A stretch of DNA of 64,000 bases from Theodoxus fluviatilis (Eukaryota; Mollusca; Gastropoda; Cycloneritida; Neritidae): the NCBI GenBank assembly GCA_034096865.1, contig JAWQFJ010001799.1, positions 21,001 to 85,000 on the forward strand, written 5' to 3'. The notes below the pieces were generated by a model that had not been told where the DNA came from, ran no database searches, and saw only the letters and a list, made by a program, of their open reading frames with translations. This document shows, piece by piece, positions 43,655-56,541 of the stretch (within the stretch, counting starts at the first letter, position 1; each line of letters begins with the position of its first letter). Both the position numbers and the translations under genes were made by a program.

Positions 43655-43840
43655 TGGATTGGGGTGAGAAAAAAACCATCACGCCTCCCTATGAAATTTT
43701 TAAAAGGTAAACTACTGGGGAAATATTGACTTGATTCGCTCTTACTCAAACTTGTTCCTATGATTTCGTGATGAATGACCTTACATAGCCAACAAAGGTG
43801 ATTAGGCTGTAAACCTCATTCATTCATTTATTCATTAATG
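43655..43840 (+). mobile_element. SINE-like element, copy 5, with (CATT)n tail
   Basis: It has GCCTCCCTATGAAA, AACTACTGGGGAAATATTGA, GTGATGAATGACCTTACATA, AAAGGTGATTAGGC and a CATTCATTCATT tail, in family order. It lies in the CCDC91 intron between exons 3 and 4. Confidence 0.6.
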
Positions 43841-44117
43841 AGTTGGAAAGAAGCCACTAACCTTGAAAAAAAAAGCTTTGTATGAATTTACTAAATCAGC
43901 ATAACATGAGGTTTAGTCATAATTGGTCATGTAATGTGGTTAATTTCAGCAACAGGCAATACTACCATCGCATGTTTCCTTTTATCAGAGTTGTCAAATT
44001 CATCTCCACAGAAAACCAAACCATGTAGCTTACTGGTCCATCTAGAGTTTAGCTGTGAAAATATCACCTTATGAAGAACCCAGCATACACCTTGAACAGC
44101 ACAGCTCACTAAGAAAG

Positions 44118-45214
44118 CAGTACATGTCACTCACACACCAGCACATCTGACTGCAGTACATGTCACTCACACACCAGCACATCTGACTGCAGTACATGTC
44201 ACTCACACACCAGCACATCTGACTGCATTACATGTCACTCACACACCAGCACATCTGACTGCAGTACACACCACTCACACACCAGCACATCTGATTGCAG
44301 TACATGCCACTCACACACCAGCACATCAGGCGGCAGTACATGTCACTCACACACCAGCACATCTGATTGCAGTACATGTCACTCACACACCAGCACATCT
44401 GACTGCAGTACATGTCACTCACACACCAGCACATCTGACTGCAGTACATGTCACTCACACACCAGCACATCTGATTGCAGTACATGTCACTCACACACCA
44501 GCACATCAGGCGGCAGTACATGTCACTCACACACCAGCACATCTGACTGCAGTACATGTCACTCACACACCAGCACATCTGATTGCAGTACATGTCACTC
44601 ACACACCAGCACATCTGACTGCAGTACATGTCACTCACACACCAGCACATCTGACTGCAGTACATGTCACTCACACACCAGCACATCTGACTGCAGTACA
44701 TGTCACTCACACACCAGCACATCTGACTGCAGTACATGTCACTCACACACCAGCACATCTGACTGCAGTACATGTCACTCACACACCAGCACATCTGACT
44801 GCATTACATGTCACTCACACACCAGCACATCTGACAGCAGTACATGTCACTCACACACCAGCACATCTGACTGCATTACATGTCACTCACACACCAGCAC
44901 ATCTGACTGCATTACATGTCACTCACACACCAGCACATCTGACAGCAGTACATGTCACTCACACACCAGCACATCTGACTGCAGTACATGTCACTCACAC
45001 ACCAGCACATCTGACTGCATTACAGGTCACTCACACACCAGCACATCTGACTGCAGTACATGTCACTCACACACCAGCACATCTGACTGCATTACATGTC
45101 ACTCACACACCAGCACATCTGACTGCAGTACACACCACTCACACACCAGCACATCTGACTGCAGTACACACCACTCACACACCAGCACATCTGACTGCAT
45201 TACATGTCACTCAC
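44118..45214. repeat. 36-bp minisatellite, about 30 units
   Basis: In the CCDC91 sense the unit begins GTGAGTGACATGTACTGCAG and ends GCTGGTGT, period 36. Variants are TGTACT/TGTAAT, GTCAGA/GCCTGA, and ACATGT/GTGTGT. The array starts at the exon 3 donor, whose GTGAGTGACATG is the first part of unit 1. Confidence 0.97.
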
Positions 45215-45414
45215 CCTGGAGCCGGCCACCAGGTCATTGGGCTGTCCGGCGCCGTTGTCAAAGTGAGCATCAAAGAGTGGCACCTCTGCATTGCCATTTG
45301 GCAAGTTGTCTTGGTTACCAGCGTTGGCAGCACCCCCTGAGATGCCTGAGGGATCCAGGTACTGGGGGAAGGCATTCTGGGCACAGAGAAGGTCAGGACG
45401 ACCTCTGGCAGCCC
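45215..45414 (-). CDS. CCDC91: CCDC91 coding exon 3
   Basis: The acceptor TTCCTTTGCTGCCAG leads to 200 bases with two bases completing the previous codon. The frame reads an Asn/Gly/Pro-rich, probably disordered linker ending LVAGSR, and leaves phase 0. The donor GTGAGTGACATG is excellent and is itself the start of the 36-bp repeat that fills the next intron. Sequence similarity to known CCDC91 is weak here; the exon is supported by splice sites, phase and GC-rich codons. Confidence 0.78.
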
Positions 45415-45934
45415 CTGGCAGCAAAGGAACAATGGTACAGTGCATAAAGGCAAATAAATTAGTAATTTTTGTGCTCATCCTGCCTCTACTCCAAAAAATC
45501 AATATCCCCAATAAACTATTCTCCCTTTTACCTCACTGTCCTCTTAATGATCTTTTCACAAGATTTTGCCATTTGATCCCCCTATAGGCTGTGCATTATG
45601 TATCTTCCACTTGTTTCGTATGCCAAACATTTTCAAATGCAATGTGTATTTCAATGTCATCTACCTCAGACTGTTGCTTTGCTTCATTATCCAGCTTGCT
45701 GAGTCAGTCAACCCACAACTGTCTTTTTGCGTGATTCTTTGTGGAAGTGTACATTGTATGCCTACATTATAATCTACTCATCTAAGTCTGTAAAAAAATA
45801 TGCACTTTACTTCTTGAATTCCCTTTCTTTAATTCCACTGACACTTTTCCAGTGTTCATCGTACTCCATCTTCCTCTCATCCTGCTCCGTTCATCCCTCC
45901 ATTGCTACCTTGCCCACCAGTTACCAACAGCAGC

Positions 45935-47197
45935 CATCCTCCTCCCCTCCTCCTGACATGCTACCACCATTGGCTCATCCTCCTCCCCTTCTCATCAAGT
46001 GCTACCACCATCAGCTCATCCTCCTCCCCTTCTCATCAAGTGCTACCACCATCAGCTCATCCTCCTCCCCTTCTCATCAAGTGCTACCACCATCAGCTCA
46101 TCCTCCTCCCCTTCTCATCAAGTGCTACCACCATCAGCTCATCCTCCTCCCCTTCTCATCAAGTGCTACCACCATCAGCTCATCCTCCTCCCCTTCTTAT
46201 CAAGTGCTACCACCATCAGCTCACTCTCCTCCCCTTCTCATCAAGTGCTACCACCATCAGCTCATCCTCCTCCCCTTCTCATCAAGTGCTACTACCTACA
46301 GCTCACTCTCCTCCCCTTCTCATCAAGTGCTACCACCATCAGCTCATCCTCCTCCCCTTCTTATCAAGTGCTACCACCATCAGCTCACTCTCCTCCCCTT
46401 CTCATCAAGTGCTACCACCATCAGCTCATCCTCCTCCCCTTCTCATCAAGTGCTACCACCACCAGCTCATCCTCCTCCCCTTCTCATCAAGTGCTACCAC
46501 CACCAGCTCATACTCCTCCCCTTCTCACCAAGTGCTACCACCATCAGCTCACTCTCCTCCCCTTCTCATCAAATGCTACCACCATCAGCTCATCTTCCTC
46601 CCCTTCTCATCAAGTGCTACAACCATCAGCTCATCCTCTTCCCCTTCTCATCAAGTGCTACCACCATCAGCTCATCCTCCTCCCCTTCTCATCAAGTTAC
46701 CACCATCAGCTCACTCTCCTCCCCTTCTCATCAAGTGCTACCACCATCAGCTCATCCTCCTCCCCTTCTTATCAAGTTACCACCATCAGCTCACTCTCCT
46801 CCCCTTCTCATCAAGTTACCACCATCAGCACACTCTCCTCCCCTTCTCATCAAGTGCTACCACCATCAGCTCACTCTCCTCCCCTTCTCATCAAGTGCTA
46901 CCACCATCAGCTCACTCTCCTCCCCTTCTCATCAAGCAAGTGCTACCACCATCAGCTCACTCTCCTCCCCTTCTCATCAAGTGCTACCACCATCAGCTCA
47001 TCCTCCTCCCCTTCTCATGAAGCAAATCCTACCACCATCAGCTCATCCTCCTCCCCTTCTCATGAAGCAAATGCTACCACCATCAGCTCACTCTCCTCCC
47101 CTTCTCATCAAGTGCAACCACCATCAGCTCATCCTCCTCCCCTTCTCATCAAGTGCTACTACCTACAGCTCACTCTCCTCCCCTTCTCATCAAGTGC
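45935..47197. repeat. 41-bp minisatellite, main block, about 30 units
   Basis: The plus-strand unit AGCTCATCCTCCTCCCCTTC + TCATCAAGTGCTACCACCATC, period 41. Alternating CATCCTCC and CACTCTCC variants; some units lack GCTA-CC (37 bp) or carry an added CAAG/AAGCAAAT. The array continues at 47567-47594 up to the exon 2 donor, interrupted by a transposon insertion. Confidence 0.96.
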
Positions 47198-47199
47198 TA

Positions 47200-47566
47200 G
47201 CGTCATATCCTAGACCATAGAGTATCCTAAAAATATAGAGCCTGACCTACTTGCATATTAAACATGACAATATGGGTTTTCATCATTTTCTTTCACCTTG
47301 TTACCCGATCAAATGGTACTTTCCTCTAGAAATGTTTGTGTAATCACACGCAGCAAAGACAAAAATCTTTGGGTCTGAGATTTCATAAAACGCTCACCGT
47401 TACAACCGGCTAATCGCAGTTAAGATAACAAGAGTAGGCGGGGGAAAGTCATCTCTGCGGGGCATTGTCCAATCACAAGATTTGGCGGGTGAGCAAGTCA
47501 TGTTAATAATATGCAAGTAGGTCACGCTCTACGTTTTAGGATACTCTACGGTCTAGGATATGACAC
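47200..47566. mobile_element. MITE with about 55-bp inverted ends and TA target duplication, inside the 41-bp array
   Basis: The left end GCGTCATATCCTAGACCATA (then GAGTATCCTAAAA, and GACCTACTTGCATATTAA) is mirrored at the right end by ATATGCAAGTAGGTCA, TTTTAGGATACTCTACGGTC and TAGGATATGACAC. The flanks are GTGC-TA and TA-CCACC, exactly the interrupted repeat unit with TA duplicated. A TA duplication fits Tc1/mariner-type elements; no transposase is present. Confidence 0.85.
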
Positions 47567-47594
47567 TACCACCATCAGCTCACTCTCCTCCTAC
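47567..47594. repeat. Terminal 41-bp unit fragment at the exon 2 donor
   Basis: TACCACCATCAGCTCACTCT then CCTCCTAC: a unit with an internal deletion. Its minus-strand end GTAGGAGGAG is the 5' splice site of exon 2. Confidence 0.85.
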
Positions 47595-47670
47595 CAAGCA
47601 TGGCCCAAGGGGAGGCCCCTGCCTCAGCCTGCCCATCGTTGCCTTCGTCAGGGACCACAGGGTCTGCAGC
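47595..47670 (-). CDS. CCDC91: CCDC91 coding exon 2
   Basis: The acceptor TTTGCCTTTTCCAG is followed by 76 bases reading AADPVVPDEGNDGQAEAGAS then PWAML, and the donor CTTG|GTAGGA. The join E|AAD.. and the later SPWAML parallel the vertebrate FGGFE-AAET...IPWAAF region. It ends in phase 1. The intron that follows begins inside a 41-bp repeat unit. Confidence 0.85.
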
Positions 47671-47908
47671 CTGGAAAAGGCAAAGACACAGACAGATGCA
47701 GACATCCATTGCCACCAGACCGACACTAGTCACAGCTGCTGGAGCAGGCTCTGGAAGCCCAGCAACAGGAGATTCCTGCTGATGAGGGGGGCATCAGTCG
47801 CCTCTGGCCTTGTGTTGTACTTTTTGTACTTGACACCCTTACTTAAAACTAACATAGCTCTATCTGGGAAGTGCAAGAGAGGTAGATCACTCAGCACACA
47901 GTGGTGCA

Positions 47909-48380
47909 CAGTGAAGCAGGAAGTCCAGGAAGAAGGCAAGACCTGGCATGGACTGTGGTAGCTAGACCTAGACAGATCTGAGTGGAGGAGCTTTGTTGGC
48001 TCAGTGAAGCAGGAAGTCCAGGAAGAGGGCAAGACCTGGCATGGACTGTGGTAGCTAGACCTAGACAGATAGATCTGAGTGGAGGAGCTTTGTTGGCTCA
48101 GTGAAGCAGGAAGTCCAGGAAGAGGGCAAGACCTGGCATGGACTGTGGTAGCTAGACCTAGACAGATCTGAGTGGAGGAGCTTTGTTGGCTCAGTGAAGC
48201 AGGAAGTCCAGGAAGAGGGCAAGACCTGGCATGGACTGTGGTAGCTAGACCTAGACAGATCTGAGTGGAGGAGCTTTGTTGGCTCAGTGAAGCAGGAAGT
48301 CCAGGAAGAGGGCAAGACCTGGCATGGACTGTGGTAGCTAGACCTAGACAGATAGATCTGAGTGGAGGAGCTTTGTTGGC
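47909..48380. repeat. 93-97-bp tandem repeat, five units
   Basis: Units share GTAGCTAGACCTAGACAGAT, GTGGAGGAGCTTTGTTGGC and GTGAAGCAGGAAGTCCAGGA. Two of the units have an extra AGAT (97 versus 93 bp). It lies in the CCDC91 intron between the first two coding exons, and unlike the other arrays it is not next to a splice donor. Confidence 0.93.
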
Positions 48381-48675
48381 GACGTGTTCCACCAGGACCT
48401 CAGAGGGTTGAGATGAGAAATGAGACATTGAAAAAGCAAGAATGGCAACAAAGACAACTCTTTAAAACTTTCCACCTAAATTCTAGTAATACTGTATCCC
48501 TCACTTGTCGGTCAGCTAGGTCTCAGAATCTGCTCTGGGTATTTAAATAATCACCCAATAGCTTCCATCAATGTACTCTCAAAACAATGCAGGGGTTATC
48601 GCCCTCTCCAGCAGTACTCTTAAACACTGTGGACTGCCTAAAGGCCAGCAACCAATGCAAATTCAGTTGTGGACA

Positions 48676-48988
48676 CAGGGGCAGATCAGTTCATTTTTTT
48701 TTTTGGGGGGTGGGTTTTCCAAACTTTTTTCTAGGAGGAGGGGGGGGGGGGGATCCGGGGGCATGCTCCCCCGGACAATTTTGAAAACCAGGATGCAAAA
48801 TGGTGCAATCTGGTGCATTCTGATGATGATCATTGCCAGTTTCAGGCAGCAGGTTTTGTTACTGAAGAATACCTCAAAAATTGACACTCAAAGTAAAATT
48901 CTTTTTTTTTTGCTGTTGGGGTGTGTGGGGGTGTGGTTGGGATTCCAGAAACCCCAGAAACACCCCCCCACCCCCTCATCCGCCCCTG
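48676..48988. mobile_element. Short DNA transposon remnant with CAGGGGCRGAT-type ends
   Basis: The left end CAGGGGCAGATCAG is inverse to the right end CTCATCCGCCCCTG. GGACA directly flanks both sides (48671-48675 and 48989-48993), a plausible 5-bp target duplication. CAGGGGCGGATC ends are usual in hAT-like elements, which make 8-bp duplications, so the class is open. The interior has G-runs and no frame. Confidence 0.6.
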
Positions 48989-49421
48989 GGACATACTCAT
49001 GCGAAGACTGTAGCATTGTGGTCTGCATTCTTGCTCTGCATTCAGGCAACCAGGAAATAATCTTCAACACCAGCAATGCTGATAACCATAAATAGCAGTA
49101 CTGAGTACAGCAATGACTACAGATTAAAATCCTAAAAGTCAGTATCTGACTTATATCTGTAGCATAAACCAACATTATAATAGTTCTGTTAAAAAGATTA
49201 CAGTGTTACTTACAAAGATGGGCAAACATGTGAAAGATTTGTAAGCTTGGCGACATGGAGCGCTCACTATACCATGATGCCATCCTTGCACTGTAACAAT
49301 CCTGCAAGCACAAGCGTCGGCTATCCTTGTGACCATGGAGACTGCATCATTCCAAAAGCCCAAACTGTGAATTTGCTTCCATTAGAAAATGGGAGGGCAA
49401 AGAGCTAAAAACAAGTGGTAC

Positions 49422-49479
49422 CTCAAATCCTCCAAAGTCATCTTCATCTGTGTCTGCCATGTTGATCCTTAAGATTTAC
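49422..49479 (-). CDS. CCDC91: CCDC91 first coding exon (start codon, GGA-binding motif)
   Basis: The acceptor CTTTTCAG ends at 49480. Nineteen bases of 5' UTR follow, then ATG at 49460-49458 and MADTDEDDFGGFE, ending GAG|GTACCA (donor at 49421). DDFGGFE matches the start of human CCDC91 and the GAE-ear binding consensus (acidic residues, then an FGGF core). Only 13 codons are coded here; the leader exon must be upstream. Confidence 0.88.
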
Positions 49480-51083
49480 CTGAAAAGGCAAGCAGAATAT
49501 TAGAAACTGCAAACACTTACAGGAAGACCACTGTTTGCCCCAATTCAGTACCAAGAAAACAGTACTGTCTCTACCATGACTGAGCACTGCCAATTTAAAT
49601 CATCATTGTCATACATTTTCTAGCATTCCAGTGGACCCTAGTGCACTGCAGATGAGAAAATGCCATGTAATTGTGCATTTCCTAAACCAGCATATTTCAA
49701 AGTGACACAAAAATTGCATTTCCAGTTTCTAAAACTGCATGTTTTGTGTTTTAAAACCATGCATTTGAAATCTTAATTTACTGCAGTTGTCACTCATGGG
49801 ATTGACAAAGATCTTGCTGACACCTTATATGGTATGCACTGCAGTCATGAAAGTAACATATCACAACACAGAGTGAAAATAAGAAATCCCAATCTCTCAC
49901 TGAAAATGCACAAACCCTGCCAGCAGCAAGTCCTAAACATCTCTTGAAGCTTTCTGTTACAAGCTTTCCAAGCAAGGAATGCAGGATTAAACATGTGTTT
50001 CATATCTCCTCAGGTAGGCTATGGTTTCACATAGCCATCAAAGGGCCATACATTGAAAACCGCATCCATTCACCACAGTAAAGAATAAAATAAGTGCCAT
50101 TTTGGGCAAACAATTATGTGGTCATTAGGGATTTTATATACATGTGTTTTAAGACTTTGTGAGTGCTTTATGGATATACCGTAAAGCATCCATAAATTTA
50201 AATATTTTTTTAAACATAGTTTATGAATACAACTTTCTGACTAAAACATTTCTGTCCTTTGTGCAACTAACACATTCAGGGAGCCAACAAAAATGACCTA
50301 CATGTATGTGACTGAGTGGTTCTGAAGATTAACTTGTCACTATACTTTAAAGTGTTTGTCATATATTCTTTCATTAACAATTCACAAGAAGTGTATTTCA
50401 AAAAAAAAAATCAGCATTAGGCATGTTTTAGCCATTGCTGCAAAGTACCAAAAAGACTAACAATTATTTACTTTAATAAGAAGGCATCAACCTCAAGACA
50501 TTTGATGCAAGTACATACCTTCAAAGTCATCATCTTATCCGAAACGAGACATGATACAGGCTACACTATTTATTGTCAATTTATGTCCTTGTCTTGCATG
50601 TCTTTATCACAAACCTGTGCACCAAAATACATTATAATGGATGAGTTCAGATGTGCCTTCCATGGATATGCTACTGATTCAAAGAGAGATCATGATACAT
50701 GAATCTTGCAAATGCTAATGGTAAAAGAGCATGACTAGCAAGAGTTAACAAATTCACGAAAGGAAATATAGTCAGGACTATTACTTGAACTTTGGTATGG
50801 TTTTATTGATAGACATCACTTTCTGACTTTATTACTCACTTCAAAATGTCACTATAGCCTCATCTAATTACTGCATTTCAGTTGCACTGCTACAGATGAC
50901 TGATGCAGCTGTCCCTGGTTTGAGTCCTATCAAGTGTTTTGGGGTGGAGGATCACTGAAACTTACAATCCCTCTCTTTAGACTGCATCAGACAGAAATAA
51001 TGACCAATAAATATGCAGAGGGTCGTGGATGTACTAGACGTCAAGCACATGACCTGATGATTCAAAAATGTGTGAAATTTGAA

Positions 51084-51272
51084 TAGATGGATGGATTTAT
51101 GGATGGTTAGATTGATGGATGAAGTTTCACCCTTTGTTTGTGGGCTGCTAAAGGCCATTGATATGAACATAGCAAATCATTAGAGCTGGTTAGAAAAAAA
51201 GCAGGTCATGTCACGATTTCTTTGGTTTTCACTTATAATAGAATCTCATGAATCGCGTTGGGAGATGCGGTT
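51084..51272 (-). mobile_element. SINE-like element, copy 6 (minus), with (GGAT)n tail
   Basis: On the minus strand: diverged head near 51270, GAAATCGTGACATGACC, AACCAGCTCTAATGATTT, a degenerate GGCC core, and a CATCCAT tail (plus 51085-51120). It lies in the long CCDC91 5' intron. A long compound microsatellite adjoins its head. Confidence 0.55.
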
Positions 51273-51628
<356 letters not shown>

Positions 51629-52098
51629 CAGCTCAACGACACCCAGAAACCGGCATGACTACGGCATCGGAGCATTAAACATGCATCAGAAGCTCTGCAC
51701 CTGTGACTTGTGTGAGTGAGACCATCTTGTTCAAGATTGACAGTTGATCGACACACCCTTTCTGTTATCCCGCATAAAGTAGCGGTTAACAGTACTCAAT
51801 ACACAAAGCTTGCATGTGAAGAACATTAAAGTTCTAGCAAAAACATATTCCTCATACACTAACGAACACATCTACACGTTTGTCTGATGCGAGTCTTCTA
51901 CTAGGTGATGAGCAACATCGAGCGAAGTCCTATCCCAGACTGAGACTGAAAAATGATTATTGAATTTCACTAGTCAGAAGGATGCCTGGTATTGAGAACC
52001 GTCCGCGTCCACGAGGACAACGATTAACATATCAGTATCGATGCTATGAATTCAATGTTACATAACAAGAGTTTCAGAAAACAGCTGATAAATCTTAC

Positions 52099-52170
52099 GC
52101 TGTCAACGCAAGTTCGTCAGACGCCAGAATGTCAACAATCTGTTATGGACGCTGTCATTTTGTATGAGGC
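52099..52170 (-). other. Candidate CCDC91 non-coding first exon
   Basis: The minus-strand sequence ends GTTGACAGC|GTAAGA, a good donor. The first coding exon has an acceptor before its ATG, so at least one upstream leader exon is required, and this is the best donor in the CpG-containing interval. Start position is not defined. Confidence 0.35.
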
Positions 52171-52610
52171 ATGGTGGGAATATCATATAGGATTCCATAT
52201 GTCGAAGTAAAATATCAAACAAAGTATTGCCGCCTTCCAATATCGGGTAATTGCACATTATCAATGTATAAACGAGAAAAAAAATATACGTATTTGTGAG
52301 TCTACATTTTTATCTTCTGAAAGATTTCACGAGAACCTCGCGTGGCACGACCTTCCGTCTCCACCAATCAAAAGGAAACCTTTCGAGGCTCTGACCTCTC
52401 ACCTCATCTACCACCATGCTCATTTGCATCGGCTGAGGAGGGAGCAGTTGTTGCTGGTCGAAATGCTTCGAAAATGACTCAAGCAGTGTAAAATAATGGA
52501 AACGTGCACGTGTTCTTGACAGTCTGCCGTTGATTATGCTTCGTCCTACGTCCTGTCAGCTATATCCTGCCATCGAGTCGCGGAGCCGTCAGTAATTTGA
52601 CGTTGTATCG
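52171..52610. promoter_or_regulatory. Probable divergent CCDC91-FAR promoter region
   Basis: It lies between the proposed leader exons of two head-to-head genes. CpG frequency increases from about 52300 to 53400 (for example CACGAGAACCTCGCG, GACGACGTCGATCGG), against CpG-poor surroundings. No TATA box was confidently placed. Confidence 0.4.
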
Positions 52611-52695
52611 AAAGTCGGAAGTGTCGAACCCAACATTGATTGTTACATTGCTTTGACGACGTCGATCGGAATAAACCCTCACATATTTATAGTCT
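52611..52695 (+). other. Candidate FAR non-coding first exon
   Basis: The plus-strand sequence ends TTATAGTCT|GTAAGTATACG, a near-perfect donor. It would join the acceptor at 56711 to place 33 bases of leader before the FAR ATG. The 5' border is arbitrary. Confidence 0.4.
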
Positions 52696-55600
52696 GTAAG
52701 TATACGTTTGATATCTTTTCCACCCTGTTGATTTTGTTGGTATTCCCTGTAATGCTACTCTTGAAGGCGGATTTACTTAAGAATGACAAATTGATTTCGC
52801 GATGATGGTGGCCGAGGTCTCATGTAGCACAGCATAGCAACATAGACACGCGGGAGCCTCCCACACTGAAAGATTTTTGCACAGCCGCTCTACTAGCGTC
52901 TATTAGGAACTTTACGGCTTTTGTTTTCATAAATTGAATCCCAATTGCAACATTTTTTCTGACATCCAAGATTGGTGAAATCGTTTGGTATATATATGCG
53001 TTTGGCGTCGGCGTTCTTCCGACCCACTTTTTTAATTTAGGGTACGTTGAGGATGAGGAAATAAGTTGCTGGTGAGGCAAGTTCAAGACACTCAGTCAGT
53101 CTGGATGACTTCGTCACGTTCGTGCTCGAGTTCGGAATGTCGTCGCACGTCGTGCCAACTGGTAGATCCCTTTTCCAAACTCAATGCTGCATACTTGGCA
53201 GTGCGTTGGAGCATGTTACGAGAACACGCGCCATGCGGGGTGTGTGTGCCACGCGAGCTGTCAGGTTCTCGCGTCGACACGCGAGGAAAAGAAGTGAAGA
53301 CTGAAGTAGAGATTTGCGGAAACGATCATTATTGCCTACCCGTGCTTGCGATTCTGTAGTAGCGTGAAAATGCTATCTGTCGGTGAACTTACACAAGACA
53401 TCTGTGCGTGACGTCCGTCATTGGTAAACCTGTATTATTTCGATTACTCATTGAACATCAAGGAAGGAAAAATTGGTGGCCCATATAATTTATTACTAAA
53501 TGTCGGTGACCGAGCATAACGCCTACTGTAATTTTTACAAACGGAAATACATAGTTTTGATCAATACGTATTGTTTAAATGAAGTTTGTTGCACATGAAT
53601 GTGTTTTGAAGTGACTATGTTGAAATCACAGTGGGGGAAAAAGGCTAAATTTGCCCTCATTCTTCATATCCACCTACCCTTCTCCTGGGCTGAATGAACA
53701 ATAAACATGTTCTTTCAGTTTCCTTCCTAAACTTATCCTGCACATCACCATCCACATAGAGATACAAAGACAAACTTTCTGGTTTATGTTCTGTGACTGG
53801 TGGATCTGAATTATAAAAGTGTGAGATGCCCTTTAAACCTGATGGGCAGTGATTGCTGATGAAATTTACACTTTTGGTTAGCCTAGCAATAGCATGATGC
53901 TGACGGATGTTTCTTCAACAATCACAGTTGTTTTGATGTGAAAATGTGATACACTCATGCCACTGGGAGGATGAGCAGGTCAGACAGAATACCTGAACAA
54001 GGTGTTGTGGTCTTGCTGTGCATCAGGTTTCTCAAGTGATATTGATGTGTTTGTGGCCATTGTTTTCCTTCTACTGTTCTAGGCCGTCAAGCTTAATCCT
54101 ATGGATGTTGTGCATGTTTCCTGGAGTATGGTGTACAGACTAGAAGGTGAAAGAAGAATTGACTTGTGTTTGTAGATGACTTATAAACCATGTGTATAGT
54201 TAGTAGTTGTTTTACCACTCGTGTGTTAAAAAATGATAAAGATAAATGGAAACACATCTTTTCTTGCAATCTCTTAAAGTGATATTGAATTGATATTTGG
54301 TTACCCTGTTCATACTTGAGTGTTGTTGTTGTTGCTAATATTTGGTGAAATGTTTACATCTACTGAATAAATCAGAAGGACACCATCACCAGAGTATTCC
54401 TGTCGTATTGACATTTTTTTCTTTTAGTATTTTTTAGATTAAGATGTTGTTTTCCAGATTTTTTGCACTCAAACTCAAAGCCAAAAATCAAATGCCAAGA
54501 TTTTTTTCCTTCTGATATATATTCTAGGAATATTTCAGTGACATTTGAGGTTTTGCAGTTTGATAGTATTGTTTAACCAAAACTTTTAAGACCAAACAAC
54601 TTTGAATAATTATTTACTTTTTCATCCAGATACATGTAATAGTTTTTCTTTATAAAGAAAAGCATGACTGATAATAAGTTGGCAAAAGCATATGACTTAA
54701 ACTTGTTAAAGGTTAAAAAAAATTTAATTAGTGAGTAAATGATAATAATGCAAGAGTTTAAAGTCCTTGGCAGTATAAACCTTGAACTGTGCAGAGGGTG
54801 ATGGGGTGATGTCCTAAATCAGAGCTGGCCAGCTATCTGAGTGAGTGCATAATTCAGTGTCAGAGTTGCCCTGGGATGTCTGATAAGCCTTGGCATACTG
54901 CTAAGTGTGACATCACTTCCCCTTGCTAGCTGAGTATCAACTATCATCCCACACCTTTATCCTGTCCAGGGAGGAAAGGTGGGGAATGGAGGCAGACTGG
55001 TTTGTCATAGCCTGGCAACATCTTCCAAGATGAAAAACTGCAAGCTTGCCAGTATGGTTAGACCATAGACTTCAGTGTGGATGCTCCTAACATTTTCTGC
55101 CCAGATTTGAATAGAAGACTGGTCATGCATGTCTGCTGATAAGAGTAGAGGTCTTATTAGAGACACTGGTGGTGAATTTCTCAGTGTTTCATTGCCAAGC
55201 TTTGGAACTTTTAACCTTTCCATGGCTTTATACAGAGTCTGTATGGGTCACAATGTGCTTTGATAATATTCTTGTGCAAGGTAAAGACCATTTCATTTGG
55301 TTGTAGGAGTAGCAGTGTATCATGCTGAATTGCCTTGGCACAGATCTTGGTGGTGTGTATTTGGCCCCATGCACTTTCTCTTGGCTTCCTGAGGGCCCAT
55401 ATGCAGCCTGTGGCTCCCTGGATGTTTTACCCTACCCATTGTAGCTTGTCAGTCACCTTGTGCTGCAGAAGGTTATATAGGCGGCTTTAGGCCAGCTTAG
55501 TGCCCAGTTATATTCTAAAAGAAAAAGTCACCAATCAAGATTGAGAGAGCTGGTATGTAGGATAGCCAGGAAAAGATGTCTAGTTAACTAACTACTACCT

Positions 55601-56541
55601 GTGCAGTGCAGTTACATAATAATAATGTGTGAATAAATGTTTTATATTCTATAATATTCATTGTTAAGGGTGTGTTGGCATTGATGTGATGGAAGTATGA
55701 ACATACGATTACGGAATTATCCCATACAGTGTTGTACACAGTAGAGGCACCCAAAATCTCACCTTTAGACAATGTTTGGATGCTTATTGTGTCATATGAT
55801 GCTGATGTTTGGACATTTCCCATGTTTTCGCTTCATGTTCATGCACAGGGGAGTTCAAACCACTCAGCTTCTTGCCTGAGGCTAGGGAAAATGTTCTTGG
55901 GCTATATTAAACTGCAGAGTCCATTGCTCATTGGGCTAGTAAAATAGAAGAAAATAAAGCACTTAAATGCTCTTTCCAACTCTGCAACTGTCATTTTTAA
56001 TTCCTTGGCTTCGTGATTGCAACAATCAAGTTGTCTGCTGCAGTGTCCACCACCTTTCTTGTTACTTGATAATAAAATCTCCGCAAGACTTCGAGTCAAG
56101 TTGAAGCTTCGTTCTCAACGAGAACAAATTCAATATCAATAGATGGTTTGTGTTACATTATGCAAGTTACTAAGCCACCACCAGTAAACAGTGGAAACAA
56201 AGGAGAGAATAATGGAGATGAAGAGTGTGAACATGAGAAATGGAATCATTTGTTTCAGGACTAATAAGTACCACGGTTCCTAGTTTAAAATGTTGGCTAG
56301 TAGTAGTAAACAAAAAACTGTCGAACACCCCTGTTCATATCATGTGTTGTCATACCCATCTCTTCCTGCTTTTTCCTTTTCCTTCATGCTCTTCTTGAAG
56401 TTCTTCCCACTCATGCTCCTGCGTTTTCTCCTCCCATTTCTTCCATTCCAAGTCCAACTCCTCATGCACCTCTTCTACCTCTTTTTCCTATGCTGCTGCC
56501 ACTTCCTTTGCCCTCGCTTCCTTCCCTCCCTCCCTCCACTT
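52696..56541 (+). other. FAR first intron, no coding feature supported
   Basis: CpG-rich to about 53400, then AT-rich unique DNA. Short open frames (52820-53086 minus, 53066-53359 plus, 55902-56099 minus) have no splice context or recognised similarity. Confidence 0.4.

Noticed and set aside
44118..45214. CRISPR array
   Set aside because: Repeats are contiguous with no unique spacers, the DNA is an animal intron, and no cas genes exist here.
52820..53086. 88-codon minus frame just beyond the FAR first exon
   Set aside because: The frame is open and has some unusual composition, but there is no splice context or recognisable family, and a repeat origin is as likely.
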